From NCBI GenBank assembly GCA_017434455.1, contig JAFRFG010000035.1:1-64000 (forward strand): a stretch of DNA of 64,000 nucleotides, in the 5' to 3' direction. Below, in pieces: positions 44,255 to 51,402 of the stretch (its first letter is position 1; the number at the start of each line of letters is the position of its first letter). This DNA is from Thermoguttaceae bacterium. GTDB lineage: Bacteria; Planctomycetota; Planctomycetia; Pirellulales; Thermoguttaceae. The notes under the pieces are model-generated. The model searched no databases. It was not told the DNA's origin and saw only the letters and a list, made by a program, of their open reading frames with translations. The position numbers and the translations under genes are program-made.

Positions 44255-45208
44255 ATGGCTAAAGCAAAAGGACGGCTCGGCAGGCGGCTGGAAGATATGC
44301 TCAGTACCTCGCTCCAGGGGAGTGGAGCTTCGTCCGAACCGGTATCTTCGTTCCAGCAGTCCGATCTTGGCGAGGACGACAGCTACGGGAAGATTATGAA
44401 GGGCAAGCCGATCTACGATATCGCCCTCGATCAGATCGACCCGAATCCTTTCCAGCCCCGTTTGACGTTTGACGAGGAAGAGATTGCCGGCCTGGCCGAT
44501 AACATCCAAAAGCACGGCCTTCTCCAGCCGATCATCGTTCGCAAGAAAAACGGTCGTTACCAGCTCATCACCGGGGAGCGCCGCTTTCGCGCCTTCCAAA
44601 AAAATGGCGAGTCGGTGATCCCCGCCTATATTCTGGCGGTCGACGACCGTCTGATGGCCGAACTGGCACTGTCCGAAAACCTTCAGCGCAAAGACTTAAA
44701 CCCGATCGAAAAGGCGATCGCGTTTCGCAATTACCTCGAAACGTACGATTGCGGACAAGACGAACTCGGCAAGCGTCTGGGTTTGGACCGCAGCACCATC
44801 TCGAATATGATACGTCTGCTCGACCTGCCCGAGAAACTCCAAAAGGCGGTCTGTACCGGTGATCTGACCCAAGGGCACGCGCGGGCCTTGCTCCCGCTGG
44901 GGGAGGCCGATCAGTTCAAAGTCGCCGGGCGCATCCAAAGCCAGGGGTGGAGTGTTCGTCAAACCGAAGATTACGTCCGCAACCTGCTCAACGGAACGCT
45001 CCCCCCGGAAGAAAACGAAAACACAGGGGATCAGGATCGATCCCAGTCCGAAGCCCACCTGGCCGATTTGCTTCAGCAGTTTCGCTCGGCCTTGGGCCCC
45101 AATGTTCGCCTCACTCGAAACGAACGCGGGAGCGGAAAACTCGTGATCCCGTTTAAGGACAGTCAGGAGTTCGAGCGAATCTACCAATTCTTCCTCCCCA
45201 GACGATAA
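44255..45208 (+). CDS. parB: ParB-family chromosome partitioning protein
   Basis: ParB binds parS sites near the origin, spreads as a CTP-dependent clamp and drives segregation with ParA. The 317-residue protein has the ParB/Srx-type domain with IDPNPFQPR near residue 62, the CTP-binding GERRFRAF segment near residue 108, ALSENLQRKDLNPIEKA near 147, a helix-turn-helix (KRLGLDRSTISNMIRLL) near 180, and a C-terminal dimerisation region. A GGAG site precedes the ATG. No parA is in the window, and lpxB follows after 9 bases, so this is an orphan parB in an unusual operon setting. Confidence 0.9.
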   Translation: MAKAKGRLGRRLEDMLSTSLQGSGASSEPVSSFQQSDLGEDDSYGKIMKGKPIYDIALDQIDPNPFQPRLTFDEEEIAGLADNIQKHGLLQPIIVRKKNGRYQLITGERRFRAFQKNGESVIPAYILAVDDRLMAELALSENLQRKDLNPIEKAIAFRNYLETYDCGQDELGKRLGLDRSTISNMIRLLDLPEKLQKAVCTGDLTQGHARALLPLGEADQFKVAGRIQSQGWSVRQTEDYVRNLLNGTLPPEENENTGDQDRSQSEAHLADLLQQFRSALGPNVRLTRNERGSGKLVIPFKDSQEFERIYQFFLPRR

Positions 45209-45217
45209 CCGTCGTTT

Positions 45218-46495
45218 ATGGCCCAGGCACCAGATCGACCGCTCTTCTTTATTTCCGCCGGTGAGCCGTCGGGGGATATCCACGCCGCCGAGCTGGTCGA
45301 TCGGCTCAAAAAACGTTTCCCGAACGCCCGATTTACCGCCTATGGCGGCGAGAATCTTCGAGCGGCCGGCTGTGATACGCCGGTTCTTTTGACCGAATTG
45401 GCGCTGATGTGGTTCGGGCGTGTCCTGATGAGGCTTCCCACCTTCATCGGCTACCTGCGCCGAGCCGAAAAATTCCTCGCCAAAGAGCGCCCCGATCTGG
45501 TGATCGTCGTCGATTTTCCGGGGTTCAACTGGCATATCGCCCGGCTGGCCAAAAAGCATGGGATCCCCGTCTGCTATTTTCTCCCCCCTCAGATGTGGGG
45601 CTGGGGAGCGTGGCGTATCAAAAAAACGCGGAAATATATCGATTTATGTCTTTGTTCTCTTCCGTTTGAAAACAGATGGTTCAGCGACCGCGGTGTCCGA
45701 GCGGAGTATTTCGGTCACCCCTTTTTGGCCGAGGCCCGATCCAAGGCGCTCGACGACGGCTTTTTGGCGGGGCTGCGCCGCCAGTACGCGGATCGTTCCC
45801 TGCTGCTGCTCCTCCCCGGTTCCCGTGATCAGGAGGTCAGCGCCAATTTCGACGATATGGTCAAAATCGCCCAAAAGGTGACCGACACCATCCCGAATGT
45901 TACGCCTGTGATCGGGGCGTTTAAAGAAAAGCACGCCGAAGTTATCCGCCGGCGCCTGGGGCGGGATAACCTTCTGTGGCCGGTCTTTGTCGGCCGGACG
46001 GCCGAGCTGATGGAACTGTCCCGCGCGGCGCTGGCGGTCTCCGGATCGGTCTCGATGGAACTGTTGGCCCATAAAGTGCCGACGGTGATCTACTATCGCG
46101 TCAGCCGCCTGGCGATGTTTCTCCAAAGGTTTTTCCGCCGGGTGAAGTTCATTACCTTGGTGAATATCATCGCCGCCGATATCGATGCCGGGGACGAAAC
46201 ATCCGGGAAACCGGCAGAATCACCGTTTTACGGCGACCGACAGAGGGTGATTCCCGCCGAGCCGACCGAACGCCAAAGGGCGATGATGCTCTTTCCCGAA
46301 TTTCTCACCTGCCGCGCTCGCACGCGGGAGGCGGCCGCTCCCCTGATCGAGTATCTCCGATCGCCCGAGGAACGAAAGCGTCAGGAAGAGCGCCTGGCCG
46401 CGCTTTTGGCCAAGGTCGATGACGGCAGCGACCCCCCGGAACGTGCCGCCGAGGCAATCGAGCGGTTTCTTGCCCGTGAACAGCCGAGTCGATGA
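45218..46495 (+). CDS. lpxB: Lipid-A-disaccharide synthase
   Basis: LpxB joins UDP-2,3-diacylglucosamine and lipid X into the lipid A disaccharide at the inner membrane. The 425-residue protein has the family opening SAGEPSGDIHAAEL, VDFPGFNW near residue 108, the CYFLPPQMWGWGAWR segment near 122 and a late GSVSMELL segment with the nucleotide-binding Glu. It is about 40 residues longer than E. coli LpxB, partly through the C-terminus. The gene shows that this organism makes lipid A. It is 9 bases after parB and 16 bases before the M50 protease gene. Confidence 0.93.
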   Translation: MAQAPDRPLFFISAGEPSGDIHAAELVDRLKKRFPNARFTAYGGENLRAAGCDTPVLLTELALMWFGRVLMRLPTFIGYLRRAEKFLAKERPDLVIVVDFPGFNWHIARLAKKHGIPVCYFLPPQMWGWGAWRIKKTRKYIDLCLCSLPFENRWFSDRGVRAEYFGHPFLAEARSKALDDGFLAGLRRQYADRSLLLLLPGSRDQEVSANFDDMVKIAQKVTDTIPNVTPVIGAFKEKHAEVIRRRLGRDNLLWPVFVGRTAELMELSRAALAVSGSVSMELLAHKVPTVIYYRVSRLAMFLQRFFRRVKFITLVNIIAADIDAGDETSGKPAESPFYGDRQRVIPAEPTERQRAMMLFPEFLTCRARTREAAAPLIEYLRSPEERKRQEERLAALLAKVDDGSDPPERAAEAIERFLAREQPSR

Positions 46496-46511
46496 AAAGC
46501 GACAAAAAAAG

Positions 46512-47297
46512 ATGCCCCCGGAAAATAAGCGATCCTTACAGCTGGAATGCCGCCTCTTCGGCGTCCCGTTCCAGATTCAGCCGTTCTTCTGGCTGGCGGC
46601 GATTCTTTTCTCCCCCTTTCTCCAGAGGGAGTTTAGCGATCTGCGGATTGTCTCCTGCCAACTGGCCGGCTGGCTGGCGGCTTGGTTTTTGACCTTCGCC
46701 ATCCACGAGCTCGGTCACGCGCTGGTCCTTAAAAAGCTCTTCGGCGCCAAGCCGCTGATCGTTCTCTATGGGCTGGGCGGGGTGACAATCCATCAGCCGG
46801 TCTACCGGCGCCGACCCGGGAACTTGGGGCACGTGTTGATCTCTTTCGCCGGCCCGGCGGCGGTTCTTTTGGTGATCGGCGCGCTGATCGCCGCCTTCGC
46901 CCTGGGCGGCCGCCAGATCGTCCTTATCCCCGCCTCGTTCATCGGCCCGATTCCGATTTGGATCCCCTGGCCGCAATGGGCGGCGCTGCATCCGGATGCC
47001 TTTCAGGCCGCGTCAAAAGCGTTTCTCTTCGGTTTCCTCTGGATGGGGATCGTCTGGTCGGCGCTGAACCTGCTTCCGATTCATCCCCTCGACGGGGGGC
47101 AGATTGCCCGATATCTCTTGATGAAGGTTCATCCCAGCGGCGGGCTGCGCTTTTCGCTGATTTTATCGATCGCCTGCGCCGCGGCGTTTATCCTCCTGGC
47201 GGTGAGCTCGGGCGATTATTTTATCTCGATCTTCTTCGGCTTTTTCGCGATGCGCAATTTCAGCGAGTTAAAAAGTCTTGACGCCCGCTGGGGTTAG
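46512..47297 (+). CDS. M50-family site-2-type membrane metalloprotease
   Basis: The 261-residue integral membrane protein has the zinc motif HELGH near residue 65 and the second motif NLLPIHPLDGGQ near 186, whose Asp is the third zinc ligand. Around these lie about six hydrophobic helices. Site-2 proteases cleave substrates inside the membrane, often in signalling. The ATG at 46512 lies 16 bases after lpxB. Its ribosome-binding site is weak; longer forms that overlap lpxB are possible. The gene is convergent with the exported methyltransferase gene. Confidence 0.83.
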   Translation: MPPENKRSLQLECRLFGVPFQIQPFFWLAAILFSPFLQREFSDLRIVSCQLAGWLAAWFLTFAIHELGHALVLKKLFGAKPLIVLYGLGGVTIHQPVYRRRPGNLGHVLISFAGPAAVLLVIGALIAAFALGGRQIVLIPASFIGPIPIWIPWPQWAALHPDAFQAASKAFLFGFLWMGIVWSALNLLPIHPLDGGQIARYLLMKVHPSGGLRFSLILSIACAAAFILLAVSSGDYFISIFFGFFAMRNFSELKSLDARWG

Positions 47298-47304
47298 AGG
47301 GGCG

Positions 47305-48729
47305 TCACCGGTCACACTTCTTCAGTGTGACGTTATCGACTCTAAGCGCGCCGACGCCGTTGAGAATCCCCAAACAGAGCGACCCCTCGCGCGCGGCGCG
47401 AGGAACCGCGACGTTCGACGCCTCGTAAACGCGCCAGTCGGAAGAACCCGCGCGCACGGCCAGTACGATTTGCGAGTCGATCGCCTCGCGATTCTCGTCG
47501 AAAAAGACCACCCGGCCGACCGAGATGGTTTGATAGTTGCCGAACGGCCGAAGTTCGATCCCCTGGATCGAGCAGGAAATACAGAGTTTTTTGACCCGGC
47601 GGCCGTCGACGGGGAACCCCTGAAGGACATGGGAGGTCAGTTCCTCGAAATGCTGGCGCTCGGTCAGCTCGTCGTTCTCAAAAACTTCGGTCTCATCCTC
47701 TTGAGAAAGGCCCTCTTCTTCGTCGTCGTAGCTTACTTGCACAGACTGCTCACGGGCACGGACGCGCTGCTGAGCGTCTTTCGTCCGCTGAGCCAGCTCG
47801 ATGGCGCGGTTGTCAAACCTCAGGACCGATTCTCCCAGCGGGGCGTCCTCGGCCTTCTCGACCGAGACGTTGCGCGAGTAATACCACCCCTCGGGGGCGC
47901 CGTCGGGCAGCGGCGTCTCGAAGTCGCCGCCGATGATCGTCGGATTGGTCGGGTCGGGCTGAACCTGGCGCTGCTGTTCCGCCTCCCCGGTCATCGGGAC
48001 AAAGTAGGCGGGGATCAGCTTTTCTTTTTTCAGCTCGCCGTTTTCTTTGATGCAGCGGTAGAAAAACTGCTGGTACCGCTCACCGATCGGGATGAGCATC
48101 ATCCCCCCCTCGGCCAGCTGGTCGATCAGCGGCTGGGGGATGTTCTCGGGGGAACAGGTGACGATGATTTTGTCGAAAGGAGCGTTTTCGCTCCATCCCT
48201 GGTAGCCGTCGCCGATTTTAACCTTCACATTGGTATAGCCGAGTTTGCGCAGTGTCTCGCCGGCTCTTTTTCCGAGGGAAGGGATAATCTCGATCGTGTA
48301 GACCTCTTTGACCAGCGGGGAGAGGATGGCCGCCTGGTAACCGCTTCCGGTACCGATCTCCAGAACGCGGTCGTTCGGATTCGGCTGAAGCACCTCGGTC
48401 ATATAGGCGACGATCAGCGGGGGGGAGATCGTCTGACCGGAGCCGATCGGGAGGGTGATATCCTGAAAGGCGAACGCCCGCATGTCTTTGGGGACAAAGA
48501 CAGACCGGTCGGTCCGCATCATCACCCGCAAAACGTCGACGTTCGAGAGCATCTTGGTAGGGACAAGTTTCTCGAGAACCATCTCTTCCGCGCCGGGGAT
48601 GACCGGGCGCTGGTCATTTCCCTTTTTGCCCCGATCGGCCGCGGCGCCTGGAGATGCTGAGAGGAAAAGAACCACCGTCGCGGCCATAAAAAACGCCACG
48701 GTCCAGGAGATCGTTTTTTTCAATGGCAT
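47305..48729 (-). CDS. Exported protein-L-isoaspartate methyltransferase with C-terminal extension
   Basis: The 474-residue protein begins with a signal peptide (TVAFFMAATVVLFLSAS, cut near residue 30). Residues about 50-270 form a PCMT enzyme: VLEIGTGSGYQAA near 122 binds SAM, DGYQGW near 175 is a family post-motif, and the ISPPLIVAYMTE segment upstream fits the substrate site. PCMTs normally repair isoaspartyl residues in the cytoplasm; export is unusual because SAM is cytoplasmic. The C-terminal 180 residues look like a carbohydrate-binding-type beta-sandwich, joined by an acidic Gln/Glu-rich linker. A perfect 8-bp hairpin (47311-47331) lies in the last codons. Confidence 0.84.
   Translation of the reverse strand: MPLKKTISWTVAFFMAATVVLFLSASPGAAADRGKKGNDQRPVIPGAEEMVLEKLVPTKMLSNVDVLRVMMRTDRSVFVPKDMRAFAFQDITLPIGSGQTISPPLIVAYMTEVLQPNPNDRVLEIGTGSGYQAAILSPLVKEVYTIEIIPSLGKRAGETLRKLGYTNVKVKIGDGYQGWSENAPFDKIIVTCSPENIPQPLIDQLAEGGMMLIPIGERYQQFFYRCIKENGELKKEKLIPAYFVPMTGEAEQQRQVQPDPTNPTIIGGDFETPLPDGAPEGWYYSRNVSVEKAEDAPLGESVLRFDNRAIELAQRTKDAQQRVRAREQSVQVSYDDEEEGLSQEDETEVFENDELTERQHFEELTSHVLQGFPVDGRRVKKLCISCSIQGIELRPFGNYQTISVGRVVFFDENREAIDSQIVLAVRAGSSDWRVYEASNVAVPRAAREGSLCLGILNGVGALRVDNVTLKKCDR
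47311..47331. terminator. Hairpin inside the 3' end of the PCMT gene
   Basis: GTCACACT (47311-47318) pairs perfectly with AGTGTGAC (47324-47331) around TCTTC. It lies at the junction of the convergent M50 and PCMT genes, which are only 7 bases apart, and may act as a shared RNA 3' end. No T-run follows on either strand, so termination is uncertain. Confidence 0.35.
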
Positions 48730-48752
48730 ACCTCAAAAACGATTTGCGGCTG

Positions 48753-49223
48753 TTAAAGGAACTCGATATCGTCCCACTTCAGAGCGTCGTAATCGATTCG
48801 GGTATGAATCGGGCCGGTGTTTCGCTCTTTGCGGAAATCCCCCTTGTGTTTCGTCAGCCCGGCGCGTTCCAGGAGGGATTTGCTCAGGATGTCGTTTTCG
48901 AGCATATCGGGCGGAATGATCCCCAGCGCGCCGTTGGCCAAGGGGTCGTACTGAATACGGTACTCGTGGCCGGCAAAAGAGATTCGCGCGCCCGGGTCCA
49001 CACGTTTGTCGTAAACGCGAACCGAATCGACCCGTACGCCGTTGGTACTGGACAAGTCCACGACATACCAGTACCCCTGGCTGAGAACCAGACGGCAATG
49101 GCGCCCGGAGATATTGGAGTATCGCAGAACGATATCGCAGGTCTCGCTTCGGCCGAGAATCAATTCCTGCTTCCGCAGGAAGATGTCGTCTCCGCCGCCG
49201 ACCGGAACCAGCATACCTAACAT
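48753..49223 (-). CDS. FHA-domain protein
   Basis: The 156-residue protein has an FHA phosphothreonine-binding domain in about residues 1-95: LILGRSETCDIVL, NISGRHCRL and LSSTNGVRV correspond to the conserved Gly-Arg, Ser-x-x-His and Thr-Asn-Gly positions. The C-terminal 60 residues show no domain. It probably binds a Thr-phosphorylated partner made by a Ser/Thr kinase, none of which is in the window. The ATG at 49223 has an AAGGA site; a second ATG lies three codons later. It is 23 bases upstream of the PCMT gene. Confidence 0.85.
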   Translation of the reverse strand: MLGMLVPVGGGDDIFLRKQELILGRSETCDIVLRYSNISGRHCRLVLSQGYWYVVDLSSTNGVRVDSVRVYDKRVDPGARISFAGHEYRIQYDPLANGALGIIPPDMLENDILSKSLLERAGLTKHKGDFRKERNTGPIHTRIDYDALKWDDIEFL

Positions 49224-49342
49224 AGAGCTTATCCTTGGCACGGCAAACCACCTCCCCAAAAGAACCTTTGGACCGCTTCCGAAAGGTACCTAAAGGGGAA
49301 TTGATTTGAACCGGTGTTACTTTTTATAAAACCCCTGTGGTC

Positions 49343-49371
49343 ATTATAGCACTCTCCCCGGTAAATGGCTA
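49343..49371 (-). promoter_or_regulatory. Promoter of the FHA-PCMT unit
   Basis: On the minus strand TAGCCA (49366-49371) and a perfect TATAAT (49343-49348) are separated by 17 bases, about 120 bases before the FHA gene start. Confidence 0.45.
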
Positions 49372-49398
49372 TTGATGGGGACCCTTTTTTAGTGGCTC

Positions 49399-50340
49399 TT
49401 ACCCTCCCATGGGGGGATTTTCCCCTTTGGGGTGGGCTAACGCCCCCTGGCGGGTCCCGCGCCGGGCGAACTGCCGCTCGATGGCCTGTCGCGGGGCGTT
49501 CTTGTCGGCAGACCATGCCGGCGCCAAGAGAAAGTCCCTCGGCGCGTCGCCGGCCAACCGCTCGATGACGACGTCGCCGGGGGTCCGCTCCAAAAAATCG
49601 ACCGCCAAGTCGGCGTACTCCTCTAAGGAGGGGAGGGGGATTTGGCCGGCGGCCCACAGCTCCGCCAGCGGGGTGTCGCGCACCACGTAGAGGTTGTGCA
49701 GTTTGATCGAGTGGATCGGAAGATCGGCCAGGATCTCGGCCGTCCGGCGGCACTGGCGGCGTCCCTCCCCGGGGAGCCCCAAAATGACATGAACCCCCAG
49801 GCGCAGGTTTCGCTGGGAGGCCCTCTTCACCGCGTCGAGGAACGACGCGAAGTCGTGTCCCCGGTTCAGGAACGCCAAAGTTTGGTCGCAGGAACTTTGC
49901 AGTCCCAGTTCCAGCGACAGCCATGTTTCGCGCGACAGTCGGGCCAGAAGGTCGAGAACCTCGTCGCCGACACAGTCCGGCCGTGTCCCGATCGCCAGCC
50001 CGCTGATCTTAGGATGGCCGATCGCCTGGCGATAGATCGCCTCCAGACGATCGACCGGCGCGTAGGTATTGGTCGAGGGCTGAAAGTAGGCGATGAACGC
50101 CGCCTCGGCGAATCGGCGCGACACTCGAGCGATTCCCTCATCGATCTGTTGGGTGATCGAACCGATTCCCAGCCGCCGGGCGGGGGAAAAAGCGCGATTA
50201 TCGCAGAAGATACACCCCCCCGCTGCGATGGTTCCGTCGCGGTTTGGGCAGGAAAACCCCGCGTCCACGCTCACCTTTCGGACCGGCCGGCCGAAAGTTT
50301 GGCGAAAGTAACGGGAAAGGGGGTAGTAATATTCTTCCAT
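49399..50340 (-). CDS. TIGR01212-type radical SAM protein (YhcC-like)
   Basis: The 313-residue protein has the radical SAM cluster motif in the YhcC variant: a Cys in GFSCPNRDG near residue 31 followed by GGCIFCDN, giving CX14CX2C-type spacing rather than CX3CX2C. Further signatures are STNTYAP near 89, TRPDC near 118, LELGLQS near 142 and the late SIKLHNLYVV segment. The function of YhcC is not settled; it is related to Elp3-type and HemN-type enzymes. The C-terminus is basic and probably disordered. Confidence 0.87.
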   Translation of the reverse strand: MEEYYYPLSRYFRQTFGRPVRKVSVDAGFSCPNRDGTIAAGGCIFCDNRAFSPARRLGIGSITQQIDEGIARVSRRFAEAAFIAYFQPSTNTYAPVDRLEAIYRQAIGHPKISGLAIGTRPDCVGDEVLDLLARLSRETWLSLELGLQSSCDQTLAFLNRGHDFASFLDAVKRASQRNLRLGVHVILGLPGEGRRQCRRTAEILADLPIHSIKLHNLYVVRDTPLAELWAAGQIPLPSLEEYADLAVDFLERTPGDVVIERLAGDAPRDFLLAPAWSADKNAPRQAIERQFARRGTRQGALAHPKGENPPMGG

Positions 50341-50441
50341 CGGTCAGTTTTTATCCGGACGGATCCGCTCCGCAGCAAACGGCGCTTTTCCCCTTAAATC
50401 GACCTGTCGGGGGACTTTCCTTCATGAATATCTTTCCCCCC

Positions 50442-50470
50442 TTGATGAACCGCTGCGCGAACGTTATAAT
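50442..50470 (+). promoter_or_regulatory. Near-consensus promoter of the DtxR-type/feo genes
   Basis: TTGATG at 50442-50447 and a perfect TATAAT at 50465-50470 are separated by 17 bases. The expected transcription start (about 50477) lies next to the palindrome at 50482-50497. Confidence 0.82.
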
Positions 50471-50481
50471 CAGGAGGTCTA

Positions 50482-50497
50482 TTTAGACGTATCTAAA
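50482..50497. promoter_or_regulatory. Putative DtxR-type operator, site 1
   Basis: TTTAGACGTATCTAAA is a perfect palindrome of form TTTAGA-N4-TCTAAA. It starts 12 bases after the -10 box, where a bound repressor would block transcription. The same half-sites recur at 51387-51402. Confidence 0.65.
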
Positions 50498-50541
50498 ATG
50501 GGCGTTTCTTTCTTTCGATACAGCACAGGCGGCACGAAAAG

Positions 50542-51042
50542 ATGACGCAGCAAAATAACCCCCTCTCGGCCAGTCAGGAGGACTACCTCGAGGCGATCTA
50601 CCGTATTTATCTCTCCGGTCGAGAGGTAAAGCCCAAAGATCTCGTCGAGGCGCTCCACGTCGCCGGGGCCTCGGTGACCAACGCCCTTCGCGCTCTGGCC
50701 GAGAAGGGTCTGATCACCTACGCTCCCTATGGGGGGTTTAGCTTAACCCCCAAGGGGGAATCTGTGGCGGAAGACATCTACGGCCGTCATCTTAAGCTCA
50801 AATCGTTTTTGATGAATATGCTTTCCGTCGGCGAGAGCGAGGCGAATGAAACCGCCTGCCGAATGGAACACGCCGTTCCGACCCACATCATCAACAAGCT
50901 GGTTCGCTTCGCCGACTTTATCGAATCTTGCCCTCGGGCCGGGTCGGTCTGGATTTCGGGGTTCGAACGCAGCTGCGCCCACGAGCATGACCCGGAGCGT
51001 TGCCGGCGCTGCGCCGAGGCGGCGATCAGGAAGATCGACTAA
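50542..51042 (+). CDS. DtxR/MntR-family metal-dependent transcriptional repressor
   Basis: The 166-residue protein has the DtxR-family N-terminal winged helix-turn-helix (SQEDYLEAIYRIYL, GASVTNALRALAEKGLI) and the helical dimerisation and metal-binding domain (SEANETACRMEHAVP, with Glu, Cys, Glu and His in the usual metal positions). The C-terminus carries a Cys/His cluster (CAHEHDPERCRRCAE) that could bind metal. It lacks the SH3-like third domain of Corynebacterium DtxR, so it resembles MntR/IdeR short forms. Upstream of feoA and feoB, it most likely senses iron. A palindrome in its promoter suggests autoregulation. Confidence 0.87.
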   Translation: MTQQNNPLSASQEDYLEAIYRIYLSGREVKPKDLVEALHVAGASVTNALRALAEKGLITYAPYGGFSLTPKGESVAEDIYGRHLKLKSFLMNMLSVGESEANETACRMEHAVPTHIINKLVRFADFIESCPRAGSVWISGFERSCAHEHDPERCRRCAEAAIRKID

Positions 51043-51063
51043 GGCAAGTCGGGAAGCGCTCCT

Positions 51064-51345
51064 ATGGCTGACAACAAAGATCATACAAACAATAACAATC
51101 ATAACGACAATAACATGCCTGCCGATACCATCCCGCTTTACCGTGCCGCCGCTGAAGCGCGCGTGACGATCGATTCCCTAGATCTGGGTGAAAATGGTCT
51201 TCTTCGCCTCTCGTCGATGGGGCTTTTCCCCGGGGCGCGCATCCGTGTCATCGACAATTCACGCCCCGACACCTCCATCGTCGAATGCCGCGGAACCCGC
51301 CTTGCTTTGGGGCGCGGCCTTGCCCACCGAATCTTCGTTCGGTAA
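51064..51345 (+). CDS. feoA: Ferrous iron transport protein A
   Basis: FeoA is a small SH3-like cytoplasmic partner of the FeoB permease. The 93-residue protein contains the family core LRLSSMGLFPGARIRVIDN and a C-terminal RGTRLALGRGLAHRIFV segment. The first 20 residues are an Asn/His/Asp-rich tail that I have not seen as a common feature. The ATG at 51064 has a GGGAAG site; the ATG at 51115 would omit the tail but has no site. It lies 21 bases after the regulator gene and 57 bases before feoB. Confidence 0.85.
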   Translation: MADNKDHTNNNNHNDNNMPADTIPLYRAAAEARVTIDSLDLGENGLLRLSSMGLFPGARIRVIDNSRPDTSIVECRGTRLALGRGLAHRIFVR

Positions 51346-51386
51346 CCGTTTGCCCCGAGAATCCGCCATATTTTTTTGCCCCAAAT

Positions 51387-51402
51387 TTTAGAGAACTCTA
51401 AA
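51387..51402. promoter_or_regulatory. Putative DtxR-type operator, site 2, abutting the feoB start
   Basis: TTTAGAGAACTCTAAA repeats the TTTAGA-N4-TCTAAA pattern of site 1. The palindrome extends by one more base pair on each side (51386-51403), so the last A is the first base of the feoB ATG. Binding here would affect read-through or internal initiation. Confidence 0.6.
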
